A stretch of DNA of 64,000 nt. Source: Myxococcaceae bacterium. Lineage in GTDB: Bacteria; Myxococcota; Myxococcia; Myxococcales; Myxococcaceae. The notes beneath the pieces are model-generated. The model searched no databases, had not been told where the DNA came from, and was given only the letters and a program-made list of their open reading frames with translations. Numbering within the stretch: the first letter of the stretch is position 1; each line of letters starts with the position of its first letter. Of the stretch, positions 42,350 through 49,867 are shown piece after piece. Both the position numbers and the translations under genes were made by a program. The stretch spans positions 62,001-126,000 of the forward strand of contig JAEUJQ010000006.1 of NCBI GenBank assembly GCA_016793095.1. Direction: 5' to 3'.

Positions 42350-44905
42350 ATGTCGCGCATGCCTGCCTCCAACCCTTCTCCTTCGCCGTACGAGTCCTCC
42401 GGTGGTCGCCTGGTCGCCATCGACGGCCGCACCCTGCCGCTGACCGGCGCCTCGCTCACAGCCGACGCGAAGGCGGGCCTGGTGCAGGTCACGCTGTCGC
42501 AGACGTTCTTCAACCCCCACGCCGAGCCGCTCCGGGTGACGTACTCGTTGCCGCTGCCGGCGGACGGCGCGGTGAGCGGGTTCTCCTTCACGATCGGCGA
42601 TCAGCGCATCGTCGGCGAGGTGGACACGAAGAAGCAGGCGCGCCAGCGCTTCGAAGACGCGGTGCTCGAGGGCCGCACCGCGGCGATCCTCGATCAGGAG
42701 CGCACCAGCCTCTTCACCCAGGAGGTCGGCAACGTGCCGCCGCGCCTGTCGGTGGTGTGCGAGGTGACGATCGATCAGAAGCTGGCGTGGCTGCCCGACG
42801 GCTTCTGGGAGTGGCGCTTCCCGACGGTGGTGGCGCCACGCTACCTCGGTGAGCCGGGGCGGGTGGCCGATCACGCGAAGGTGACGGTGGACGTCGCCGA
42901 CCGCGCCCTGCCGGTGAAGCTGTCGCTCGGCATGACGATTCGTGATCGCCTGGCGGACGGCTGCCGGCCCGAGTCGCCCTCGCACGCCCTGCACACGGTG
43001 CGGGGACTGCAGTCGACCGACGTGCAGTTCGCCGCCGAGTCCGGCGCCAGCCTCGATCGTGACGTGGTGGTGCGCTGGAAGGCGGCGCAGCTGAAGGTGG
43101 GCGTCGAGCTCGACGTGGCGCGGCCTGCGAAGGGCGCCGCCTCGGAGCACGCGTACGGGCTGCTCACGCTCGTCCCACCCTCCGTCGAGGCGAAGCTGGC
43201 GGCGGTCGCGCGCGATCTCATCGTGCTGCTCGACACCTCGGGCTCCATGTCGGGCCAGCCGCTCGATCAGGCGCGCCGCTTCACCGCCGCCCTCATCGAC
43301 AGCCTCGACGATCGCGACACGCTCGAGCTCATCGAGTTCTCGTCGTCGCCGCGCCGCTGGAAGAAGGAGGCCGTCAAGGCGACGTCCGCCAACCGCCGTG
43401 ACGCGCAGGGCTGGCTCGCGAAGCTGCGCGCCTCGGGCGGCACCGAGATGGCGAGCGGCATCATCGAGGCGCTCTCGCCGCTCCGTCAGGAAGCGCAGCG
43501 GCAGGTGGTGCTGATCACCGACGGCCTCATCGGCAGCGAGCACGAGGTGCTGACCGCCATCGCGCACCGGCTCCCGTCCGGGTCGCGCGTGCACACCATC
43601 GGCGTCGGCTCGGGGGTCAACCGCAGCCTCACCCAGCCCGCGGCGCGGGCAGGTCGTGGCGTCGAGCTGGTGATGGGCCTGGGCGAAGACGTCGAGGTCG
43701 CCATCCGCCGGTTGCTCGCCCGCACCCACCAGCCGCTCATCACGGACGTCGAGCTGTCCGGCGACGCGCTGGTGCTCTCGGCCCCGCAGCGCCTGCCTGA
43801 CGTGTTCTCCGGCTCGCCAGCGCTGCTGTCGATGAAGCTCTCGCCGCGCGGCGGCCGGCTGGTGGTGCGCGGCCGGGCGGGCGACGGAGACTTCGAGGAG
43901 ACGCTCGAGGTGCCCGCGGTGGATCGCGCCCAGGGCAGCCGGTCGGTTGCGACGCTCTTCGCGCGTGAGCTGGTGGAGGACCTCGAGACCCAGCGCGTCG
44001 TCGAGCCGGGCGCGCAGGTCGATCAGGCCGTGCAGAGCCTCGGCCTCGACTTCCAGATCTCCACCCGCCTCACCTCGTGGGTGGCCATCAGCGAGCAGAT
44101 GACCGTGGACCCTCGGCTGCCGCGGCGCAACGTCACCCAGCCGCACGAGCTCGCGTACGGGATGTCGGCCGAGGGGCTGGGCCTGCGTCAGCCGATGGCC
44201 CCGATGGCGGGCGGGGTCGCGCCGATCCAGGCCTCGTTGTCGGCCGCGCCCATGCGCCCCGGCGCGCCGATGCCGAAGTCCCTGGCCTCACCGACGGGCG
44301 CCCCCCGCGGGGGACGCGCGGACGAGGGCAAGCGCGAAGAGGCCGAGCGACCTTCGCTCAGCCGCAGCCGCCGCTTGTCCGAGATCGCCTCGAAGGACGA
44401 CTCCGCCGACGACCGCAGCGACAGCGAGGTGTTCGACGAAGCCGAGTTCGACGGGGCGCCGTCCGGTTCCTTCGAGCCGCCCGCTGCAGCCGAGCCGGAG
44501 CCCACCGAAGAGCAGGTGAAGGACAAGAAGGCCGAGCCGGCGCCGAAGAAGCGCCCCACGTTCGGCCTCGGCGGGCTGGTGGACAAGCTGGTGAAGGCCG
44601 TCACTGGCGCGGCCAGGCAGCTCACGGGACGGGTGCTGCGCCAGCACGGCACGCGGCTCGACCTCGAGATCGTGCTCGATCAGCAGCTCGACTGGACGCC
44701 TGCGAAGGACGTCGTCATCGAGCTCCAGAACGGCACGACGGTGAAGGCGCAGGTGAACTTCTCGTTCACCACCTCGAGCGGCGTGTACGGCCCGGGCCGG
44801 GTGCTGACGCTGACGCTCACCACGCCGGGCGAGGTGCAGGACCCGGTGCGCGTGCAGCTCATCTCGAACGGCGAGAACGTCGAGATCACGCTGCGCACGC
44901 CGTGA
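42350..44905 (+). CDS. VIT and VWA domain protein (inter-alpha-trypsin-inhibitor-like)
   Basis: An 851-residue protein. The VIT domain covers about 20-145 (LVQVTLSQTFFNPHAEPLRVTYSLPLP, VSGFSFTIGDQRIVGEV). The VWA domain of about 285-460 has the complete MIDAS motif start DTSGS at 295-299. A long linker rich in Pro, Ala and charged residues (about 600-745) leads to a C-terminal beta domain (about 765-851). No signal peptide is obvious, so location is uncertain. GAAAGGA precedes the ATG. Sixteen bases downstream is an ECF-like sigma factor gene, so the three genes 42350-45712 form an operon. Bacterial VIT-VWA proteins are of unclear function. Confidence 0.9.
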   Translation: MSRMPASNPSPSPYESSGGRLVAIDGRTLPLTGASLTADAKAGLVQVTLSQTFFNPHAEPLRVTYSLPLPADGAVSGFSFTIGDQRIVGEVDTKKQARQRFEDAVLEGRTAAILDQERTSLFTQEVGNVPPRLSVVCEVTIDQKLAWLPDGFWEWRFPTVVAPRYLGEPGRVADHAKVTVDVADRALPVKLSLGMTIRDRLADGCRPESPSHALHTVRGLQSTDVQFAAESGASLDRDVVVRWKAAQLKVGVELDVARPAKGAASEHAYGLLTLVPPSVEAKLAAVARDLIVLLDTSGSMSGQPLDQARRFTAALIDSLDDRDTLELIEFSSSPRRWKKEAVKATSANRRDAQGWLAKLRASGGTEMASGIIEALSPLRQEAQRQVVLITDGLIGSEHEVLTAIAHRLPSGSRVHTIGVGSGVNRSLTQPAARAGRGVELVMGLGEDVEVAIRRLLARTHQPLITDVELSGDALVLSAPQRLPDVFSGSPALLSMKLSPRGGRLVVRGRAGDGDFEETLEVPAVDRAQGSRSVATLFARELVEDLETQRVVEPGAQVDQAVQSLGLDFQISTRLTSWVAISEQMTVDPRLPRRNVTQPHELAYGMSAEGLGLRQPMAPMAGGVAPIQASLSAAPMRPGAPMPKSLASPTGAPRGGRADEGKREEAERPSLSRSRRLSEIASKDDSADDRSDSEVFDEAEFDGAPSGSFEPPAAAEPEPTEEQVKDKKAEPAPKKRPTFGLGGLVDKLVKAVTGAARQLTGRVLRQHGTRLDLEIVLDQQLDWTPAKDVVIELQNGTTVKAQVNFSFTTSSGVYGPGRVLTLTLTTPGEVQDPVRVQLISNGENVEITLRTP

Positions 44906-44921
44906 TGCTACGGAGCTCGTG

Positions 44922-45491
44922 ATGCAGGCTGAAGTCGCTCAGCTCGCACGCATCTCGGCCGGCGATGCCGCTGCCTTCGGGCAGTGGGCGTCGTCGATCG
45001 AGGCGTCTCTGCGCGGCACGCTCCGGCCGTTCGCCACGCTCTGCGACTGCGAGGCCGTGGTGCAGGAGGCGCTCCTGCGGGTGTGGCAGGTGGCGCCGCG
45101 CTTCAAGCACGACGGCCGACCCAACGCGCTGCTGCGGTTCGCGGTCACCACCGCGCGCAACGTCGCGCTCTCGGAGCTGCGCCGCACCTCGGCGACCCCC
45201 ACCGAGCTGGAGTCGTTGCACCGCGCCCTCGAGGCTCAGGGCGACGCCACGCCACGCCCGCCGGATCCCCACCTGCGGACCGCCGTCGCCCGGTGCCGCG
45301 AGAAGCTGCCCGGCCAGCCCGCCGCGGCCCTGACCGCCCGCCTCGAGCGCGCCGAGGATGATCACGCCCTCGCCGCGTCGGTGCGCATGACGCTCAACAC
45401 CTTCCTGCAGAACGTCAGCCGTGCGCGGAAGCTGCTGGCCGACTGCCTGAAGAAGGCCGGCATCGACCTCGACCTGGAGCTCGCGCCATGA
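44922..45491 (+). CDS. ECF-like RNA polymerase sigma factor (degenerate region 4)
   Basis: A 189-residue protein. The N-terminal two thirds follow sigma region 2 (CEAVVQEALLRVWQVAPRFK, NALLRFAVTTARNVALSELRR). The C-terminal part, AASVRMTLNTFLQNVSRARKLLADCL, looks like a weak region 4. It is therefore either an ECF sigma factor with a divergent -35-binding domain or a sigma-like regulator. GGAG upstream favours the ATG at 44922; GTG at 44919 is also possible. The stop overlaps the next gene (ATGA). It probably controls the VIT/VWA operon or envelope genes, but no anti-sigma factor is recognisable. Confidence 0.78.
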   Translation: MQAEVAQLARISAGDAAAFGQWASSIEASLRGTLRPFATLCDCEAVVQEALLRVWQVAPRFKHDGRPNALLRFAVTTARNVALSELRRTSATPTELESLHRALEAQGDATPRPPDPHLRTAVARCREKLPGQPAAALTARLERAEDDHALAASVRMTLNTFLQNVSRARKLLADCLKKAGIDLDLELAP

Positions 45492-45712
45492 CGCCCGAAG
45501 AACTGCTGTTGCTCGAGCAGGTCGTCTCGGCGCACCGCGAGCGCACCGTCGACGGCGTCATCAAGAGCCACCCGGCCTGGCACGATCTCGACGCCGCCGG
45601 CCGAAGCGCCGCCTTCGACGAGACGCTGCGCCAGCGGGCCCTCGAGCGCGCCGGAGACCCGGCGGGCCAGAGCTCGACCGTCAAGGCCGTGCTCGCGCGC
45701 CTCGCGCGCTGA
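45488..45712 (+). CDS. Small helical protein coupled to the sigma factor
   Basis: A 74-residue soluble protein, mostly helical with Leu/Ala/Arg content (MTPEELLLLEQVVSAHRER start). The ATG overlaps the sigma gene stop. It has no membrane helix and no ZAS zinc motif (HxxxCxxC), so it does not look like a classic anti-sigma factor. It could still bind the sigma factor. Function unknown. Confidence 0.65.
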   Translation: MTPEELLLLEQVVSAHRERTVDGVIKSHPAWHDLDAAGRSAAFDETLRQRALERAGDPAGQSSTVKAVLARLAR

Positions 45713-45715
45713 CGC

Positions 45716-47707
45716 TCACCGTTCCGTCGGCAGCTTGAAGTCGCGGAGCTCGCCCGGCGCGAGCGGCCGCTCCTGTGGCACCGCATAAAGCGTGAAGCTG
45801 GTGGACTTGTCGTCGAACTGCTTGAGCGGCGGGTTGGTCGAGGCCCCGACGCCTCCTGCACTGACGCCGATCGACTTCGTCGGGCCGACCGTCCACGACA
45901 CGCGCTGCACCTGACCGCCCCGGGTGGTGATGTCGATGACGCTCCTGAAGCCCACCGAAGCGCTCGCAGGTCCCACCTGCGGCGGGGAGAACTCGACGTA
46001 AGAGCCGCCCGAGAGCGTGAGCTCCTTGTTCTCGTACGAGTACGAGGCGCCACCGACGACGCCGAAGGGCCCGGCGACCGGCGCCTTGCACTCCGCGCCG
46101 ACGCTCTCGCACCCTTCGATCGCCACCGAGCAACCCACGCTGCTGCTGACCTCCGCGTCCACTGACACCCCCTTGGGCACGGGGCAGGTTGGCTTCATCT
46201 TCGGGGGCCGCGCCTCCTTCGCGGCCGCTGGCGGTTGCGGCGGCGGTACGTCCTTGTCACAGGGCCCCAGCGGAGAGACGAGGTGCATGCGATACATGAG
46301 CGCGCGCGTCGGGTACGTCATCGGGAAGGTCCCGAGGCGGCCCCAGATCGTGAGTTCGACGCTGCCTTGCATGAAGGTGCGCTCGCCGTCGTCGTTGTAG
46401 AGGCCCAGCAGCTCGCCGCTCAGCTTCCAGTACTCCCGGAGCAGCTCGACAACGCGGTCGTAGTAGCGCTTCTCGGAGTCGCGCCACTGGACGAAGGCCG
46501 TGCCGACGAGCTGCTTCGCGCCCCGGCAGTGAACGTTGTGCCGCTGCCGGGCCGCCTCGAGCGGCGCCGCCGAGAGGTTCTGCAGCCCCTCGAGAGGGAT
46601 CTGCTCGAACGACTTCGTCGATTGCGCGAGCTGGTCGGACAGGCGCTGATCGATGACCGACGTCTCCTTGTTGTGCGCCTTCGAGAGCTCGTCGAGCTGC
46701 TTGCCGTAGCGGTACCTGAGATCGTCGAGGCCCCAGCCGGCCTCCTCATTCGGGTTCATCACGACGGCCCCGGGGTGCTCCTGTTGAAGGCGTTGACGCC
46801 GCTGGTTCGCGGCGACCGGCGCCTGCGGGTTCATGTCCTTCGTCGCCTGATCGCGCAGCGCCGCGAGCTCGTTCTTCCAGCGGTCGAAGCTGTCCTTCGC
46901 GCCCATGAAGACCTCGACCGAGCTCCAGTTGGGGAACTCGCGGATCTCGAGCTCGGCGCCGGCCTTCCCACCACCGCCGCCCTGGTCGCCACCAGCGCCC
47001 GCACCATCAGCCCCCGTTCCGCTCGGCGCCTCGGTGCTCTTCGGTGGCTCCTTGCGCGACTCCTCCCGCAGCTGTCCGCGGCGCTGCTTGATGGTGCTGC
47101 ACGGCAGCGCGTGGAGATAGGCCTGGACGCCCCGCCGCGCGTCGCCCTCGTTCGCGTAGACGATGGCGAGCGCGTTCCACGCGGGGCAGTGGTCGCGATC
47201 GAACGTCGTCGCTTCGAGCAGCCGCATCTTCGCGAGGCTGTTCTCGCCGAGGTCCGCGTACACGCTGCCGAGGTTGGTGAGGATCTGCGGCGTGCGCGGC
47301 GCGAGCTGGTTCGCGTAGAGCTGCACCTTGAGGGCTGCGTCCTTCTTCTTCGCGTGCGCGAGCGCGACGCCGAACGTGGTGGCGACGATCGCGTTGTCCG
47401 GGGCGTCCATCGCCGCGAGGGCGAGGTTGGCAACGCCTTCCGGCTTGCCGAACGCCACCTCCACCGCGCCCATCGAGGCCCGCCCGAGAATGTCCTTCAC
47501 CGTCTTCGGCCGCGAGGCGACGGCCTCGGTCGCCTTCTTCAAGTCGTCCTTCGAGGTGAAGGCGTCGTCGAAGGCCTTCTGTGCGATCGCCACGTATTGC
47601 TCCTGCGTCGGTGGCTTCACGAAGGCCGGAGGTTCAGCGGGCGGCTTCGGCCCGGCCAGCGAGGCGAACGCCACCAGCACCACCACGGCCAGGCATGAGC
47701 GAGCCAT
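45716..47707 (-). CDS. Large exported TPR protein
   Basis: A 663-residue protein with a signal peptide (ending near SLAG). TPR-like repeats lie at about 60-210 (DAALKVQLYANQLAPRTPQILTNLGSVYADLGENSLAKMRLLEA), followed by a Gly-rich linker with an Asp/Gln patch. A helical part with YYDRVVELLREYWKLSGELLG follows, and the C-terminal beta region (about 500-660) is without a known domain. GGAGG five to six bases upstream supports the ATG at 47707 over a longer form to 47752. Periplasmic or surface location is likely. Convergent with the sigma-factor operon, three bases apart. Confidence 0.78.
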   Translation of the reverse strand: MARSCLAVVVLVAFASLAGPKPPAEPPAFVKPPTQEQYVAIAQKAFDDAFTSKDDLKKATEAVASRPKTVKDILGRASMGAVEVAFGKPEGVANLALAAMDAPDNAIVATTFGVALAHAKKKDAALKVQLYANQLAPRTPQILTNLGSVYADLGENSLAKMRLLEATTFDRDHCPAWNALAIVYANEGDARRGVQAYLHALPCSTIKQRRGQLREESRKEPPKSTEAPSGTGADGAGAGGDQGGGGGKAGAELEIREFPNWSSVEVFMGAKDSFDRWKNELAALRDQATKDMNPQAPVAANQRRQRLQQEHPGAVVMNPNEEAGWGLDDLRYRYGKQLDELSKAHNKETSVIDQRLSDQLAQSTKSFEQIPLEGLQNLSAAPLEAARQRHNVHCRGAKQLVGTAFVQWRDSEKRYYDRVVELLREYWKLSGELLGLYNDDGERTFMQGSVELTIWGRLGTFPMTYPTRALMYRMHLVSPLGPCDKDVPPPQPPAAAKEARPPKMKPTCPVPKGVSVDAEVSSSVGCSVAIEGCESVGAECKAPVAGPFGVVGGASYSYENKELTLSGGSYVEFSPPQVGPASASVGFRSVIDITTRGGQVQRVSWTVGPTKSIGVSAGGVGASTNPPLKQFDDKSTSFTLYAVPQERPLAPGELRDFKLPTER

Positions 47708-47845
47708 GAGAACCTCCGCCACGAGCGTGCGCCCGCGGCGCGGAAGGCACAAGCACGACGTCCAACCGTTGCGCCGCGGCCGCGCGTTCGGGCGATGGGC
47801 TGTGGGCCGGCCGCAAGCGCGGCGGCACGCGAGCCCTGGTCTGGG

Positions 47846-49087
47846 TCAAGGCGTACCGGCGTCGCCCGGAAGCAGCGACCGCGAGCCCGCGTCGAGCTCG
47901 AGCCCGTCGAGCAGCCCGCGTGCGACCGGCGCCGCGTGCACCTCGCCGCTCGCGGGCGGGACCGCGACCATCACTGCGCCGGCCTTCGCGTCGAGCTTCG
48001 AGGCCTCCTCGAGCGCCGCCACGGCAGCCTCGAGCTGCTTCGCTTCCAGCGCCTTCAGCGCCTCGGCGTACCGTTTCGCCGATTCGTCGAGCGCCTCAGC
48101 CGCCGGCGCGAGCTCGGGACGATTGGCGAAGAGCGACGACATTGCCTCGGCGTTCTCCCGCCGCACGTGCGCGGCGACGCGGACCCCGTTCAGCAGCTCG
48201 GCGGTCACGACCTCCGCGCCGTGACGGGTGATCGCACGCGCCGTCTCTGACACGGCCACCGAGCCCGTCGAGGGCCCTTGCGACTTGAGGCCCACCAGCG
48301 CGCGCCCGTTCACCGCGAGCAGCGGCGAGAGATCGGGCGTCGTCGGTCCCGGCTCCAGCACCAGCAGCTGGTACGTCCACGGGTACTGGAACACGAGCGC
48401 CTGCGACTCCGCGGCGATGAGGAGCTGCGCCGTCGTCATCGTCAGCCCGGTCGCGCCGGCCGGCCGCTCCGTCGCCTCGCAGCGCTTCGCGTCGTCACAG
48501 GTGGGCTCGTAGTACTCGAAGCCCGCCTCGTCGTAGCCGACGAGCACGACGCTGTGCGGAGCGGCCCCGCGCCGGTCGAGCAGGATCGAGCGGTCGAGCG
48601 CGACCCGCACCGCCCGGCCCTTCGACAGGAACGTCTTGAGCGCCCGCACGAAGTCGTCGGCGCTGTCGGTGGTGAGGTAGCGCCGCTCGAAGCCGAGGAA
48701 GGGCGCGGCCCGCAGGAAGCCCACCTCGGGATCCTGGCCGGGGAAGAAGCCGGTACGACGGGGGATGGCGGTGGCGCCCCAGGTGAAGCCCATGAGGAAG
48801 TCGAGCGTCGGGCGTGGCAGCGCGCGGCCCTGCTGCGCGGCGAGCATGCGCAGGCTCCCCGACTGACAGAGCCCGACCTCCTCGCTGAGCCACGGCACGT
48901 CGGTCACGCGCGCGCGGGGCGGCGGCTGACCGAGGTCCGACTCGGCCAGCGGCGCCGGGTGGTACTCGTTCAGGTAGTAGGCGTGGATGAAGGAGCGCAT
49001 CACGAGCTGCCAGGCCACGATGAGCCCCACGACGAGCGCGACGCCGACGCCCGCCAGCACCGGCTTCCACGGAATCCGCGAGGCCAT
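47846..49087 (-). CDS. Membrane-anchored papain/C39-like protein
   Basis: A 413-residue protein with an N-terminal transmembrane helix (about 8-30) and a large exterior domain. The residues C74 in EEVGLCQSGSLR, H178 in APHSVVLVGYD and E194 in FEYYEP have the order and spacing of a cysteine-peptidase catalytic triad. This fold is shared by C39 peptidases and BtrH_N-type acyltransferases. I cannot tell peptidase from acyltransferase. The C-terminal part (about 330-370) is Ala/Lys/Glu-rich. It follows the GST_N-like gene by three bases in the same operon. Confidence 0.78.
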   Translation of the reverse strand: MASRIPWKPVLAGVGVALVVGLIVAWQLVMRSFIHAYYLNEYHPAPLAESDLGQPPPRARVTDVPWLSEEVGLCQSGSLRMLAAQQGRALPRPTLDFLMGFTWGATAIPRRTGFFPGQDPEVGFLRAAPFLGFERRYLTTDSADDFVRALKTFLSKGRAVRVALDRSILLDRRGAAPHSVVLVGYDEAGFEYYEPTCDDAKRCEATERPAGATGLTMTTAQLLIAAESQALVFQYPWTYQLLVLEPGPTTPDLSPLLAVNGRALVGLKSQGPSTGSVAVSETARAITRHGAEVVTAELLNGVRVAAHVRRENAEAMSSLFANRPELAPAAEALDESAKRYAEALKALEAKQLEAAVAALEEASKLDAKAGAVMVAVPPASGEVHAAPVARGLLDGLELDAGSRSLLPGDAGTP

Positions 49088-49090
49088 GAC

Positions 49091-49858
49091 TCAGCTCCCT
49101 CCGTACGTCCGCTCGAGGTAGCGCTCGATCTCGAGGCTCTCGAAGCCCTGCCAGCCGGTGTTCGGGTCGGCGAGCCAGGGGACCTGCATCTTCCCGCTGC
49201 GAGCGATGAAGGCGTCGCGTCGCGGGCTGCCCTTGGCGACGTTGTGCAGCACGTACGGAAGCTCGAGCTCGCAGAGCGTGAAGCGCACCATGCGGCACGG
49301 TGGGGAAGACTCGAACGAGTAGAGCTCGAGCGGCTGCTCCGGCGCCTTCGACGGCCTCGCGATCGCGCCCCGCCCGGCCGTCAGCACCCGCGCCAGCAGC
49401 CCCGTCGCGACCCGCACCGGCGCCGCGTTCACGAGCCACGGCGCAGTCCCGGCGCCGTACTTCGCGTAGAGGTGCGAGACGATCGCCGGCGCGCCGACGA
49501 GGCGCTGCCCGGTGTTCGGATCCTCGAGCTGAGGGCCAGCCCCGCTCCCGAGCTCGGACCTGAAGCGGGCGCCACCCGGCGGGCACGGCCGCACCTCGGC
49601 GTCGAGGTCGAGGCAGCTCAGCGCCTCCCGGACGCTGCGCGAGTGAGGACAGCCCTCGAAGTCCCACAGCCGGACCGTCTGCGCCGGCCGCGGGCCGAGC
49701 GCCCGCTCCACGGTGGTGCCGCGCGCGAGCCGCAGCCCAGACGCCGTGAACCCGCCGAGGAGCTGCAGCTTGCGCGACAGCCCGGTGGTCGGATCGGAGA
49801 GCGTCCGGGCGAGCGCCTTCGCGGTGTCGCTGGTGACGGTGGCGAGCGTCGGCTTCAC
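49091..49858 (-). CDS. Tandem thioredoxin-fold protein (GST N-terminal / glutaredoxin-like repeats)
   Basis: A 255-residue protein made of two similar domains. The first has DFEGCPHSRSVREALSCLDL and the second SFESSPPCRMVRFTLCELEL, each followed by the GST_N/glutaredoxin-like LEDPNTGQRLVGAPAIVSHL or WLADPNTGWQGFESLEIERYL. CPHS in domain 1 resembles a glutaredoxin active site, while domain 2 has SPPC. It may be a thiol-disulfide reductase or an electron carrier. Neighbouring operon members (papain-like protein, helicase, PATAN regulator) give no clear pathway. Confidence 0.83.
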   Translation of the reverse strand: MKPTLATVTSDTAKALARTLSDPTTGLSRKLQLLGGFTASGLRLARGTTVERALGPRPAQTVRLWDFEGCPHSRSVREALSCLDLDAEVRPCPPGGARFRSELGSGAGPQLEDPNTGQRLVGAPAIVSHLYAKYGAGTAPWLVNAAPVRVATGLLARVLTAGRGAIARPSKAPEQPLELYSFESSPPCRMVRFTLCELELPYVLHNVAKGSPRRDAFIARSGKMQVPWLADPNTGWQGFESLEIERYLERTYGGS

Positions 49859-49867
49859 GGTCCCTGC

